A stretch of 64,000 nucleotides of DNA, taken from the NCBI RefSeq assembly GCF_049985285.1, contig NZ_JBNIEU010000001.1:744001-808000 (forward strand), given 5' to 3'. How positions within the stretch are numbered: the first letter of the stretch is position 1; every line of letters starts with the position of its first letter. This document shows positions 49,865 through 57,766 of the stretch, in pieces. Source of the stretch: Aestuariirhabdus sp049985285. Its GTDB lineage: Bacteria; Pseudomonadota; Gammaproteobacteria; Pseudomonadales; Aestuariirhabdaceae. The position numbers and the translations under genes are program-made. The notes under the pieces are model-generated. The model worked only from the letters and a program-made list of their open reading frames with translations. It ran no database searches and was not told the origin of the DNA.

Positions 49865-51751
49865 ATGCAATCGATGAGCCTAAAACAAAAATTCGCCCTC
49901 GGCGCCGGCAGCATCAGCGCCATCCTGTTGCTAGCCCTCTACCTGTTGATGAATGGGATCTCCAGCAGCTCGATCAATACCCTGATCAACAACGACCTAA
50001 GCTACCGCAGCGGTGCGGTGTCCACAGAGCTCTCTGACTGGTTCCAGCGCAAATTCGACACCATTACCGCCGTCAAACAGCAGGTTGAGCGCGTAGGCCA
50101 GGACGCCAACCAGTTCCGTGCGCTCCTAAGGGGTTCCACCTCAGGACAGGATTTCCTTGATGTGTACCTGGGGTTTGAAGATGGCGACTTTTACTTCACC
50201 GACGAGGAGACCGAAGCGCGCTTCAAAGCCGAGAACAGTTACCCGGTGCGAGAGCGGGGGTGGTACAAGGAATCCAAACAGCTACAAAGGCTGACCGTAA
50301 CCGAGCCCTACACCGATGCCAATACCGGTGACCTGGTCCTCACCCTTACCGCTCCCATCATGATCAATGGCGCATTCGCCGGAGTGGCCGCCGGCGATAT
50401 GACGCTGGTGCGCCTTAACGAGATCGTGAATGCGCTGGAGGTTCCCGGAGGTGGCGAGGCCTATCTGCTCAATCAGGAGAATCAGATCATGGCGGCAGCA
50501 AACCGCGAGCTGTACCTCAAACCCATCTCTGATCTGAACGCCGCATTGGGCGATCCAGATATACAGCAGATCGATTACCTCGAAGATCAATACCTTGTCG
50601 TACGCACCCCTGTGGGGGAGATCGGCTGGTCACTGGTCATGCTGGTACCCGAAGGGGTGATCTACGCTCCACTCGCTACCATGCGCACCCTCGGCCTGAC
50701 CTTTCTCGTGGTCGCCATCGGCGTGATGGTTGCACTGGTATTTGGTTACGTACACCTGCAGATGAAACCGGTCAATCGCATCGTCGATGCGATCAAGGAG
50801 ATTGCCGAGGGCGAAGGCGACCTGACCCGTAAACTAAAAGCCAACAGCCAGGATGAGCTGGGAGAACTCACCGACGCCTACAACCGCTTTATTGATAGCT
50901 TGCGAAATCTGGTTAACGACATCCTGCAACCGATGCAGCAACTGCATGCTTCGGCGGACAAATCGGCGACCCTGGCCGATAGTTCTGCCAACGGTGCCCA
51001 ACAGCAGGTAAGCGCCATCGACAGTCTGGTAACGGCGATGAACGAGATGAGCGCCACTGCTCAGGATGTGGCAAAAAATATCGCCGAAACCGCTCAGTTT
51101 TCTGAGCAAGCCAGTGAGTCTGCGCACACCGGGGAAGCGGAGGTCGAGCGTACCAAATCGGTAATGGACAAGCTCAATACACAAATGACCGACGCGTCCG
51201 GCATTATTCACCAACTGCGCGACCAAAGCGAAAACATAAATGATGTTATATCAGTTATAAGCAGCATCTCTAACCAAACCAACCTGCTCGCACTCAACGC
51301 TTCCATCGAAGCCGCGCGCGCCGGTGAGGCCGGCCGTGGATTTGCCGTGGTCGCCGATGAGGTGCGTACCCTGGCCTCTCGCACTCAGGAAGCCACCACC
51401 GAAATCAGCAGCATCATTGAAAAGCTTCAAGGCGACTCGCAACGCGCTGTTAGTATCATGGATCACTCCAAGCAGATGGCCGACGAAGCGACAAGCCAGG
51501 CTGATCTGGCCAAGAACGAACTGGCTAAAGTGGTACATAATATGAACGAGATTGCATCCATGGCGACCCAGATAGCGAGCGCTGCCGAGGAACAATCCTC
51601 TGTATCAGAAGAGATAAACCGTCACATTATGGGAATTAGTGAAATAGCCAACGAAACTCACAGCGGTGCCGAGCAAGCCCAGCAGGAATCGGGATCGATC
51701 CGCACCCTGGCCGACACTGTCGCCACGGCCCTCGGTCGCTTCAAAACCTGA
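49865..51751 (+). CDS. Methyl-accepting chemotaxis protein with dCache sensor
   Basis: A 628-aa chemoreceptor. TM1 lies at about 8-30 and TM2 at about 280-300 (LTFLVVAIGVMVALVFGYVHL). The roughly 250-residue periplasmic region fits a double-Cache sensor (REWYKESK-type RGWYKESKQ, VYTDANTGDLVLTLTAPI-like). A HAMP domain (about 303-355) and the signalling domain follow, with the hairpin tip QTNLLALNASIEAARAGEAG. There is no CheR-binding pentapeptide. It signals ligand presence to CheA. The ligand is unknown; dCache receptors commonly bind amino acids. Confidence 0.95.
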   Translation: MQSMSLKQKFALGAGSISAILLLALYLLMNGISSSSINTLINNDLSYRSGAVSTELSDWFQRKFDTITAVKQQVERVGQDANQFRALLRGSTSGQDFLDVYLGFEDGDFYFTDEETEARFKAENSYPVRERGWYKESKQLQRLTVTEPYTDANTGDLVLTLTAPIMINGAFAGVAAGDMTLVRLNEIVNALEVPGGGEAYLLNQENQIMAAANRELYLKPISDLNAALGDPDIQQIDYLEDQYLVVRTPVGEIGWSLVMLVPEGVIYAPLATMRTLGLTFLVVAIGVMVALVFGYVHLQMKPVNRIVDAIKEIAEGEGDLTRKLKANSQDELGELTDAYNRFIDSLRNLVNDILQPMQQLHASADKSATLADSSANGAQQQVSAIDSLVTAMNEMSATAQDVAKNIAETAQFSEQASESAHTGEAEVERTKSVMDKLNTQMTDASGIIHQLRDQSENINDVISVISSISNQTNLLALNASIEAARAGEAGRGFAVVADEVRTLASRTQEATTEISSIIEKLQGDSQRAVSIMDHSKQMADEATSQADLAKNELAKVVHNMNEIASMATQIASAAEEQSSVSEEINRHIMGISEIANETHSGAEQAQQESGSIRTLADTVATALGRFKT

Positions 51752-51759
51752 TCGACCGC

Positions 51760-51790
51760 CCAGGCGGGGAGCTTTGCGCCTCCCGCCTGG
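51760..51790. terminator. Hairpin between the MCP gene and a convergent small gene
   Basis: CCAGGCGGG (51760-51768) pairs with CCCGCCTGG (51782-51790) over a 13-nt loop. It lies between two convergent genes and probably ends both transcripts, though a T-tract is missing. Confidence 0.6.
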
Positions 51791-51805
51791 AGCCCGATAC
51801 TGCAA

Positions 51806-51982
51806 TCACTCCATGCCCGGACCGAGCGGGTAGCACCGGCGGGGAAGGTCCACCAGCGGTGAAGGCTCTATAACCTCCACACGACCGCCTCGGGCGAGGA
51901 ACCGCTCTATATCCTGACGCAGCACTGCGGACTGACGAGTTTTTTCTCCGCACAGTTGGCGGGGGATGGTTTGCTGTTTCAT
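51806..51982 (-). CDS. 58-aa small protein with DIExFLxRGGxVExI motif
   Basis: The ATG follows a near-perfect AAGGAGAG site. The protein has a basic start (MKQQTIPRQLCGEKTRQS), then VLRQDIERFLARGGRVEVIE, and a proline-rich end. The DI-x-x-FL-x-RGG-x-(V/I)E-x-I pattern recurs in small gammaproteobacterial DNA-interacting or transcription-factor-like proteins. The function is unknown. It stands alone, convergent with the MCP gene. Confidence 0.72.
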   Translation of the reverse strand: MKQQTIPRQLCGEKTRQSAVLRQDIERFLARGGRVEVIEPSPLVDLPRRCYPLGPGME

Positions 51983-52182
51983 AACGCACTCTCCTTGATC
52001 GGGGTGGATGCTATACGATGGCCAACGGCTCCCGTCAGGCCACCTCTGCTAGTGGCCAGTGTGATCCGGAAAGATGACGCTTTGTTTACCCTTTAATGAA
52101 TTTTGCTCCGCACAAAACGCTTTGGCCCCTTCCGCGAATCCGCTACCATGCGCCTTCCAGCAACCCCCTTACAGGATTCGGC

Positions 52183-52464
52183 ATGTTCCAGACCAACCAA
52201 TACTTCGATGGCAGGGTTATCTCCATCGCCTTTGAGGGAGAGTCACTCCCCGCGACCGTCGGCGTGATGGCACCCGGCGACTACGAATTCGGCACCAGCC
52301 AGAAAGAGACCATGACCGTGGTCAACGGTGAGTTGACCGTCAAACTACCCGCTAGCACGACATGGGATAGCTACCCGAGCGGCCGCTCCTTTGTAGTGGA
52401 GGCCAACCAGCACTTCCAGGTCAAGGTCGCCCGCGATACCGCCTATCTGTGTACCTACGAGTAA
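52183..52464 (+). CDS. ppnP: Pyrimidine/purine nucleoside phosphorylase (PpnP)
   Basis: A 93-aa single-domain cupin (former DUF1255, YaiE). The pattern YFDGRVISIAFEG, TVGVMAPGDYEFGTSQKE, MTVVNGELTVKLP, SFVVEANQHFQVKV and YLCTY covers the whole family. It splits nucleosides with phosphate. The ATG at 52183 has a CAGGA site; a longer frame from 52096 is not supported. Followed by a strong bidirectional terminator. Confidence 0.95.
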   Translation: MFQTNQYFDGRVISIAFEGESLPATVGVMAPGDYEFGTSQKETMTVVNGELTVKLPASTTWDSYPSGRSFVVEANQHFQVKVARDTAYLCTYE

Positions 52465-52479
52465 GACCTGGGCGGCGAG

Positions 52480-52513
52480 CAGCAAAAAGGGGCCTGCGGC
52501 CCCCTTTTTGCTG
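52480..52513. terminator. Bidirectional Rho-independent terminator
   Basis: CAGCAAAAAGGGGCC (52480-52494) pairs with GGCCCCCTTTTTGCTG (52498-52513) with one extra C. A/T tracts on both sides let it work for both ppnP and the convergent ketosynthase gene. Confidence 0.85.
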
Positions 52514-52525
52514 TCCCGACAACGG

Positions 52526-53752
52526 CTAGCTCCAGCGCTTAAAGATCAACGAGGTATTGATGCCGCCAAAGGCGAAGTTATTATTCATAAAATACTCGCA
52601 CTGCATCTCACGTCCTGCGCCCTGCAAATAGTCGAGTTCGCCACACGCCGGGTCAATCGTTTCCAGGTTGATGGTTGGCGCAAACCAGCCCTGCTTCATC
52701 ATCTCTATCCCCATCCAGGACTCGACCGCACCGCAGGCTCCTAGGGTATGCCCCAGATAGCTCTTGAGTGAACTGATCGCGGCCCGGTCACCAAACAGTG
52801 CCGCCGTCGCCAGGGACTCGGCAATGTCACCCCGTTCGGTGGCGGTACCGTGGGCGCAGATATATCCGATCTGACTGCGATCCACCGCAGCCGACTCCAG
52901 CGCCAACTCCATCGCAAGTTGCATGGTCTCGGCGGTAGGCTGTGTCACGTGCTGGGCATCGTTGTTAGTGCCAAAGCCGACCAGCTCGGCATGGATGGTC
53001 GCCCCTCGCGCCAGGGCGTGCTCCAGCTCTTCGAGGATCAGGGTGCCCGCACCCTCGCCGATCACCAGCCCATCACGATCACGATCGAAGGGGCGCGGCG
53101 TGATGCTCGGCTGGTCGTTTTTTACACTGGTCGCATAGAGGGTATCGAATACGGCGACTTCGGTCGGGCAGAGCTCTTCGGCGCCACCTGCGATCATCAC
53201 CGTCTGGTAACCATGGCGGATCGCTTCCCAGGCGTAACCAATGCCCTGGCTTCCCGATGTGCAGGCGCTACTGGTAGTGATCACGCGCCCAGTGGCACCA
53301 AAGAAGAGAGCCAGGTTAACCGCTGCGGTATGGGACATCATCTGGATATAGGAGTTAGCGGTCACACCCCGTGTACTGTACTCGTTAAGCATGGTTCCGA
53401 ACGCCTTGAAGGGTTCGGTGCTGCCGGTAGAGGAGCCATAGGCGACACCGGTGCGGCCGCTGGTAATAATGGGGTGCTCCAACAAACCGGCATCGTTCAG
53501 CGCCGCTTCCGACGCCACTACCGCCAGCCGCGATACCCGCCCCATGCTGCGCAGCTTCTTGCGGGGGTAGTGCGGCGGCACCTCAAACCCCGCGATGGGT
53601 GCTCCCAGTCGAGTGCTGAGTCCGGCGTATTTTTCCCACTCCGGCACAAACTGAACCCGGTTCTTGAGCCCACGCAACCCCTGTTCGACCTCATCCCAGC
53701 GACTTCCCAGTGCAGTGACCCCGGACATACCGGTTACAACAACTCGCTTCAT
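52526..53752 (-). CDS. Beta-ketoacyl-ACP synthase (APE-type KS, ApeR-like)
   Basis: A 408-aa FabF-type condensing enzyme. Active-site Cys in TSSACTSGSQGIGYAW, His in ICAHGTATERGD, and second His in SLKSYLGHTLGACG. The C-terminal NNNFAFGGINTSLIF is standard. It is intact, not a chain-length factor. It overlaps the ketoreductase by one base (TGATG). With the cluster to the right it should extend a polyene chain. Sequence alone does not show which APE ketosynthase it is. Confidence 0.92.
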   Translation of the reverse strand: MKRVVVTGMSGVTALGSRWDEVEQGLRGLKNRVQFVPEWEKYAGLSTRLGAPIAGFEVPPHYPRKKLRSMGRVSRLAVVASEAALNDAGLLEHPIITSGRTGVAYGSSTGSTEPFKAFGTMLNEYSTRGVTANSYIQMMSHTAAVNLALFFGATGRVITTSSACTSGSQGIGYAWEAIRHGYQTVMIAGGAEELCPTEVAVFDTLYATSVKNDQPSITPRPFDRDRDGLVIGEGAGTLILEELEHALARGATIHAELVGFGTNNDAQHVTQPTAETMQLAMELALESAAVDRSQIGYICAHGTATERGDIAESLATAALFGDRAAISSLKSYLGHTLGACGAVESWMGIEMMKQGWFAPTINLETIDPACGELDYLQGAGREMQCEYFMNNNFAFGGINTSLIFKRWS

Positions 53753-54477
53753 CAGGCCATACCACCATTAATCGCAATCACCTGACGGGTTACGTAGGCT
53801 GCAATATCAGACATCAGGTAGCCCGCCAGCCCCGCTACTTCGTCGCTGGTTCCCATGCGGCGCGCCGGAATGTATTTAAGTGCCTCTTCGGTTTCCAGAT
53901 CAGCAACCATCGCCGTTTCGATCAAGCCGGGTGCGATGCAGTTAACGGTGATTTTACGCTTGGCCAGCTCCAGCGCCAGTGCTTTGCTGGCGCCGATAAT
54001 GCCCGCTTTGGCGGCACTGTAATTAACCTGGCCGCGGTTTCCGACCATCCCCGACACCGACGAGAGGGTGATAATACGGCCGCCACGACGAGCACGCACC
54101 ATGGGCATGACGCAGGGGTGAAGGACGTTGTAAAAGCCATCAAGATTGGTGTGAATTACGCCGTCCCACTGCTCGTCACTCAACGCAGGAAACGCGTTAT
54201 CGGCACAGATACCCGCGTTGCAGACGATGCCGTACCAGGCCCCCTGCTGCTCTATCTGTTGCTCGAGGGTGGCACGACAGGAGGGGCGATCGGCGACGTT
54301 AAACTGCAACAGCTCACCACAGCCACCCGCCTCGGTAATCTGCGCCAGGGTCTGCTCAGCCCCGGACAGGTCGCTGTGATAGTGCACGCTGACATGAAAA
54401 CCGTCGGCACCGAGGCGCAACGCAATCGCCCTGCCGATACCCTTGCTGGCACCCGTAACCAATACCCTGCGAACCAT
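53752..54477 (-). CDS. 3-oxoacyl-ACP reductase (FabG-like, ApeQ-like)
   Basis: A 241-aa short-chain dehydrogenase: nucleotide-binding TGASKGIGRAIA, NAGI, catalytic Ser in TLSSVSGMVGNRGQVNYSAAKAG with Tyr and Lys, then CIAPGLIETAM. The ATG at 54477 follows GGAGGT; a longer frame from 54690 lies in the divergent promoter region. NADPH-dependent reduction of 3-oxoacyl-ACP. Co-transcribed with the ketosynthase. Confidence 0.93.
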   Translation of the reverse strand: MVRRVLVTGASKGIGRAIALRLGADGFHVSVHYHSDLSGAEQTLAQITEAGGCGELLQFNVADRPSCRATLEQQIEQQGAWYGIVCNAGICADNAFPALSDEQWDGVIHTNLDGFYNVLHPCVMPMVRARRGGRIITLSSVSGMVGNRGQVNYSAAKAGIIGASKALALELAKRKITVNCIAPGLIETAMVADLETEEALKYIPARRMGTSDEVAGLAGYLMSDIAAYVTRQVIAINGGMA

Positions 54478-54681
54478 ATTTACCGGACCTCCACGGACAA
54501 GCGCAGACAACCACTCGCCAATACCCCTGGGAAAAACGCTGAATTCTACCAATCGGGCCCAGCGCGCACCAGAGAACCTGTAAAAGTTATGGTCTATTTC
54601 GTCGCCAGCCTCTGCTGGGACCGCTATAATGCCCGCCCATTCAGACCACGCCCACGACAGCAGGTACATCGAGCCTCGGAC
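54478..54681. promoter_or_regulatory. Divergent promoter region of the APE-type cluster
   Basis: About 200 bp between the leftward KR-KS pair and the rightward operon. Candidate -10 for the rightward genes: TATAAT at 54624-54629. No recognised operator. Confidence 0.4.
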
Positions 54682-55767
54682 ATGACCCACTCCTATACAT
54701 CCGACGACAAAAGCGCCCTACAGGCGATCAGCGATGCCCAGCGGATCGCCTTTGCCCCCATTATTTTTCAGGCCACCGTCGCGCTTCGGGAGCTGGGTGT
54801 CCTGGCCTGCCTCGATAGCAAGCGCAGGAGCGGCGCCACGGCCGATGAGGTGGCCGAGGAGTGCGCCATCTCCCTCTACGGCGCCAAAGTACTACTCGAC
54901 GCCAGCCTCAGCATTGGCCTCGTCTGGCAGCGGGAGGCTCATTACGTCTTGGCCAAAACCGGCCACTTTATTCTTCACGACCCTATGACCAACATTAATC
55001 TCGATTTTAACCGGGACTTTTGTTATCAGGGGGTCGCAGCACTCACCGAGTCGATCCGCAGCGGCAAACCCGAAGGGCTCAAGGTGTTTGGCGACTGGCC
55101 CACCCTGTACCCCGGCCTCTCCAGCTTACCCGAGCCTGCTCGCAGTAGCTGGTTCGCCTTCGATCACTACTACTCCGACCACGCCTACCCCGAAGTATTG
55201 CCGCTGGTGTTCGAGCGCCCCATCACTCGCCTACTTGATATCGGGGGCAATACGGGTAAGTGGGCGCTCGCTTGCATCGAACAGGACCCGGCGGTTAGGG
55301 TCACCGTGGCGGACCTGCCCCAACAGCTGTCACTGATGAAGGACAACATTGCCTCCCACAGCGACAAAGAGCGTATTGATGACTACGCCATCGACTGGCT
55401 CGACGAACAACAAACACCCCCCGCAGGGGCCGAAGCGATCTGGATGAGCCAGTTCCTCGACTGCTTCTCCCCCGCGCAGATTCTGTCGATACTAAGGCGG
55501 GTTGCCAAGGTTATGGAGAGCAACACCCGGCTGTTTATCATGGAAACATTGTGGGATCGCCAACCCCAGGAAGCCGGCGCCCTCAGCCTTAACTGCACCT
55601 CCCTCTATTTCACCGCGATGGCCAATGGCAACAGCCGTATGTACGCCGCCGACGAGCTGGTTTCGTTGATTGAGCAAGCGGGCCTGCGGGTCAGCCACCA
55701 GCACGACCGCCTCGGTCGCGGACACACACTACTGGTGTGCGAACGGGCAGGACAATCGTCATGGTAG
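54682..55767 (+). CDS. SAM-dependent methyltransferase (APE-type, ApeB-like)
   Basis: A 361-aa class I methyltransferase of the O-methyltransferase type. An N-terminal helical dimerisation domain (ISDAQRIAFAPIIFQATVAL, EVAEECAISLYGAKVLLDASL-like winged helix) precedes the SAM domain, with TRLLDIGGNTGKWALAC and the W-M-S-Q-F-LDCF segment. It would methylate the aryl head group of the polyene. The ATG at 54682 gives the family length; the frame opens much earlier by chance. It overlaps the acyltransferase gene by 7 bp. Confidence 0.87.
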   Translation: MTHSYTSDDKSALQAISDAQRIAFAPIIFQATVALRELGVLACLDSKRRSGATADEVAEECAISLYGAKVLLDASLSIGLVWQREAHYVLAKTGHFILHDPMTNINLDFNRDFCYQGVAALTESIRSGKPEGLKVFGDWPTLYPGLSSLPEPARSSWFAFDHYYSDHAYPEVLPLVFERPITRLLDIGGNTGKWALACIEQDPAVRVTVADLPQQLSLMKDNIASHSDKERIDDYAIDWLDEQQTPPAGAEAIWMSQFLDCFSPAQILSILRRVAKVMESNTRLFIMETLWDRQPQEAGALSLNCTSLYFTAMANGNSRMYAADELVSLIEQAGLRVSHQHDRLGRGHTLLVCERAGQSSW

Positions 55768-56576
55768 CGTCCCTTCTAGACTGGTGCAGGCGCCTGCTCG
55801 GAACCGCGATCGGTTTCAGCCTGTTTGGCATAGGTGCCTTGCTGCTGACCCTGGTCGGCTTCCCGGCGGCGAGCCTGCTGAGCCGCGATCCCCTTAAGCG
55901 CAAACGGCGAGTAAAACGCCTGATCCACTTCAGCTTCCGCTGCTTTACCCGCACCGTTACCACACTGGGAGTGTTTCGCGTTGAGTTTAGCGGTGTCGAA
56001 CAACTACAGCAGGACCGAGGCTGCCTTATTATCGCTAACCACCCCTCCTTGGTGGATTTTGTGCTGCTCGCCTCGCGGGTTCCCGATTGCGACTGCATCG
56101 TCAAACAGGCTCTGTGGCACAACCCCTTCCTGAAAGGGGTTGTAAGCGCCGCCGACTATCTGCCCAACTCAACCGGCCCCGCCATGATCGAACGCTGCCG
56201 CCAACGCCTCGACGCCGGCGAGCGACTGATCGTCTTTCCCGAAGGCACCCGCACCGAGCCAGGGCAGCCGGTGCGCCTCAACAGGGGAGCCGCCAATATC
56301 GCCGTGCGCACCGGCTGCCCCGTTCGCCTGGTGCATATCCATTGCGAGCCGCCGGTGTTTACTCGCCACACCCCCTGGTATCGCGTTCCCAGGCATCGAC
56401 CGCTTTTTCGAATTGAGATCGGTGCAAAGCTGGACCCCCGCCAGTTGATCGAACAGAGTGCATCCCTGGCGATCGCTGCCCGCGCCCTGACCCGGGAGCT
56501 GGAACAACAACTGAATCTCCCCCTGCGTGCGGCCCCCGCGCAACATGGGCAAGACGGCACCTTAGCCGTACAATAA
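55761..56576 (+). CDS. 1-acyl-glycerol-3-phosphate-type acyltransferase (ApeD-like)
   Basis: A 271-aa PlsC-family protein. A membrane anchor (LLGTAIGFSLFGIGALLLTLVGF) is followed by the catalytic NHPSLVDFVLL (H-x4-D), VFPEGTRTEPG and a late strand-rich end. It likely transfers an acyl chain at the inner membrane during assembly of the polyene lipid. The start at 55761 overlaps the methyltransferase stop by 7 bp, behind CAGGA. Confidence 0.9.
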   Translation: MVASLLDWCRRLLGTAIGFSLFGIGALLLTLVGFPAASLLSRDPLKRKRRVKRLIHFSFRCFTRTVTTLGVFRVEFSGVEQLQQDRGCLIIANHPSLVDFVLLASRVPDCDCIVKQALWHNPFLKGVVSAADYLPNSTGPAMIERCRQRLDAGERLIVFPEGTRTEPGQPVRLNRGAANIAVRTGCPVRLVHIHCEPPVFTRHTPWYRVPRHRPLFRIEIGAKLDPRQLIEQSASLAIAARALTRELEQQLNLPLRAAPAQHGQDGTLAVQ

Positions 56577-56613
56577 GGCCCGCAACGGCTACCAGAACTA
56601 CAGAGGAGTTATC

Positions 56614-56859
56614 ATGCAAGACCGCGCCGCCATTTTTGAAGAGGTACAAAAAGCGATGGTTGAACTGTTCGAACTCGACGCCGACCAGATCACCGAAGAC
56701 GCACTGCTCTATCAGGACCTCGACCTGGACAGTATCGACGCCGTTGACCTGGTGGTGCGCCTGCAAAACCTGACCGGCAAAAAGATCCAGCCGGAGGAGT
56801 TCAAGGCGGTGCGCTCTGTCGGCGATGTTATCGATGCCGTCGAGGGCTTGATCGGCTAA
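56614..56859 (+). CDS. Acyl carrier protein (ApeE/F-like)
   Basis: An 81-aa ACP: helix I FEEVQKAMVELFELDADQ, then the phosphopantetheine site DLDLDSIDAVDLVV (D-S-I-D), then EFKAVRSVGDVIDAV. GAGGAG stands before the ATG. Carries the growing polyene chain. Only one ACP is present here, whereas typical APE clusters have two. Confidence 0.95.
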   Translation: MQDRAAIFEEVQKAMVELFELDADQITEDALLYQDLDLDSIDAVDLVVRLQNLTGKKIQPEEFKAVRSVGDVIDAVEGLIG

Positions 56860-56861
56860 CC

Positions 56862-57419
56862 GTGAACCGACTGCTCTCACTGCTATCCGGGCTGCTGGTT
56901 GTACTCTACCCGCTTGCCATCTATCTGGGGCTCAGTTACTGGGAGCCCGCCTCGATCGGGCTGATTCTAATTGTCCTGTTTTCCCTGCGCCTGCTGCTCG
57001 CAAAGCACGCGGGGCGATTCACCACGACGCCCTGGATCGCCGCCATTGGCGTTGCCATTGCCCTGTTATCGCTGGTTGCCAACAGTGAGTTTCCTTTTCG
57101 TTTTTACCCGGTCGCGGTCAATGGCGTTTTGTTGGGTCTCTTTGGTCTCAGCCTCTTTCGCGGACCCTCGTTTGTAGAGCGGATCGCCCGCATGACAGAG
57201 CCCGACCTGCCCGAACAGGGCGTGCACTACACCCGCCGGGTAACCCAGCTGTGGTGTCTGTTTTTTATCATCAATGGTTCTGCCGCGCTCTATACCGCGC
57301 TGTACGCCAGCCTCGAACTGTGGACAATCTATAACGGCCTCATCGCTTATGTGCTGATGGGCGTACTGGTTTGTTCAGAGTGGGTCTACCGTCGCGTTTT
57401 TATCGAGGATAAAAAATGA
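56862..57419 (+). CDS. Multi-span membrane protein of the APE cluster (ApeG-like)
   Basis: A 185-aa inner membrane protein with about five hydrophobic segments (LLSGLLVVLYPLAIYLGLSY, IGLILIVLFSLRLLL, WIAAIGVAIALLSLVAN and two near the C-terminus). It resembles the small COG4648-type membrane protein of APE clusters. Starts with GTG two bases after the ACP stop and overlaps the next gene by 4 bp. The function is unknown; it may be a scaffold for the membrane enzymes. Confidence 0.8.
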   Translation: MNRLLSLLSGLLVVLYPLAIYLGLSYWEPASIGLILIVLFSLRLLLAKHAGRFTTTPWIAAIGVAIALLSLVANSEFPFRFYPVAVNGVLLGLFGLSLFRGPSFVERIARMTEPDLPEQGVHYTRRVTQLWCLFFIINGSAALYTALYASLELWTIYNGLIAYVLMGVLVCSEWVYRRVFIEDKK

Positions 57420-57766
57420 AACATCCTCAAATTATAACAAAGCGTACGGACTCGACCGAGTTACATCTGGAGCTAGAACTCCCCACCGATCTTATCTGGT
57501 TTGAGGGTCACTTCCCGCAACACCCCGTCCTGCCCGGGGTTGTTCTGGTGCACTGGGCGGTTCATTTTGGCCGCGAACTGACTGGGCTGGATGACCAGTT
57601 TTGCGGCATGGAACGGGTCAAGTTCCAACAACTGGTGCAGCCCAATAGCCGCTTACACCTCAACCTGGCATACAACGCCCAACGCCATCAGCTTCAGTTT
57701 CGGTACCACAACACCACTGGCGATATCGCCAGTGGTCGCATCACACTTCTGGCGGCGGGCCAGTGA
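57416..57766 (+). CDS. Hotdog-fold 3-hydroxyacyl-ACP dehydratase-like protein (ApeI-like)
   Basis: A 116-aa protein with the FabA/FabZ-like active-site segment WFEGHFPQHPVLPGVVLVHW. The His and the following strands (FCGMERVKFQQLVQPN) match the hotdog fold. Works with the other dehydratase (63519-63956) in making the conjugated double bonds. It overlaps both neighbours. Confidence 0.87.
   Translation: MKHPQIITKRTDSTELHLELELPTDLIWFEGHFPQHPVLPGVVLVHWAVHFGRELTGLDDQFCGMERVKFQQLVQPNSRLHLNLAYNAQRHQLQFRYHNTTGDIASGRITLLAAGQ

Noticed and set aside
52850..53785. Plus-strand open frame opposite the ketosynthase
   Set aside because: Shadow frame without start signals; the ketosynthase has all catalytic motifs.
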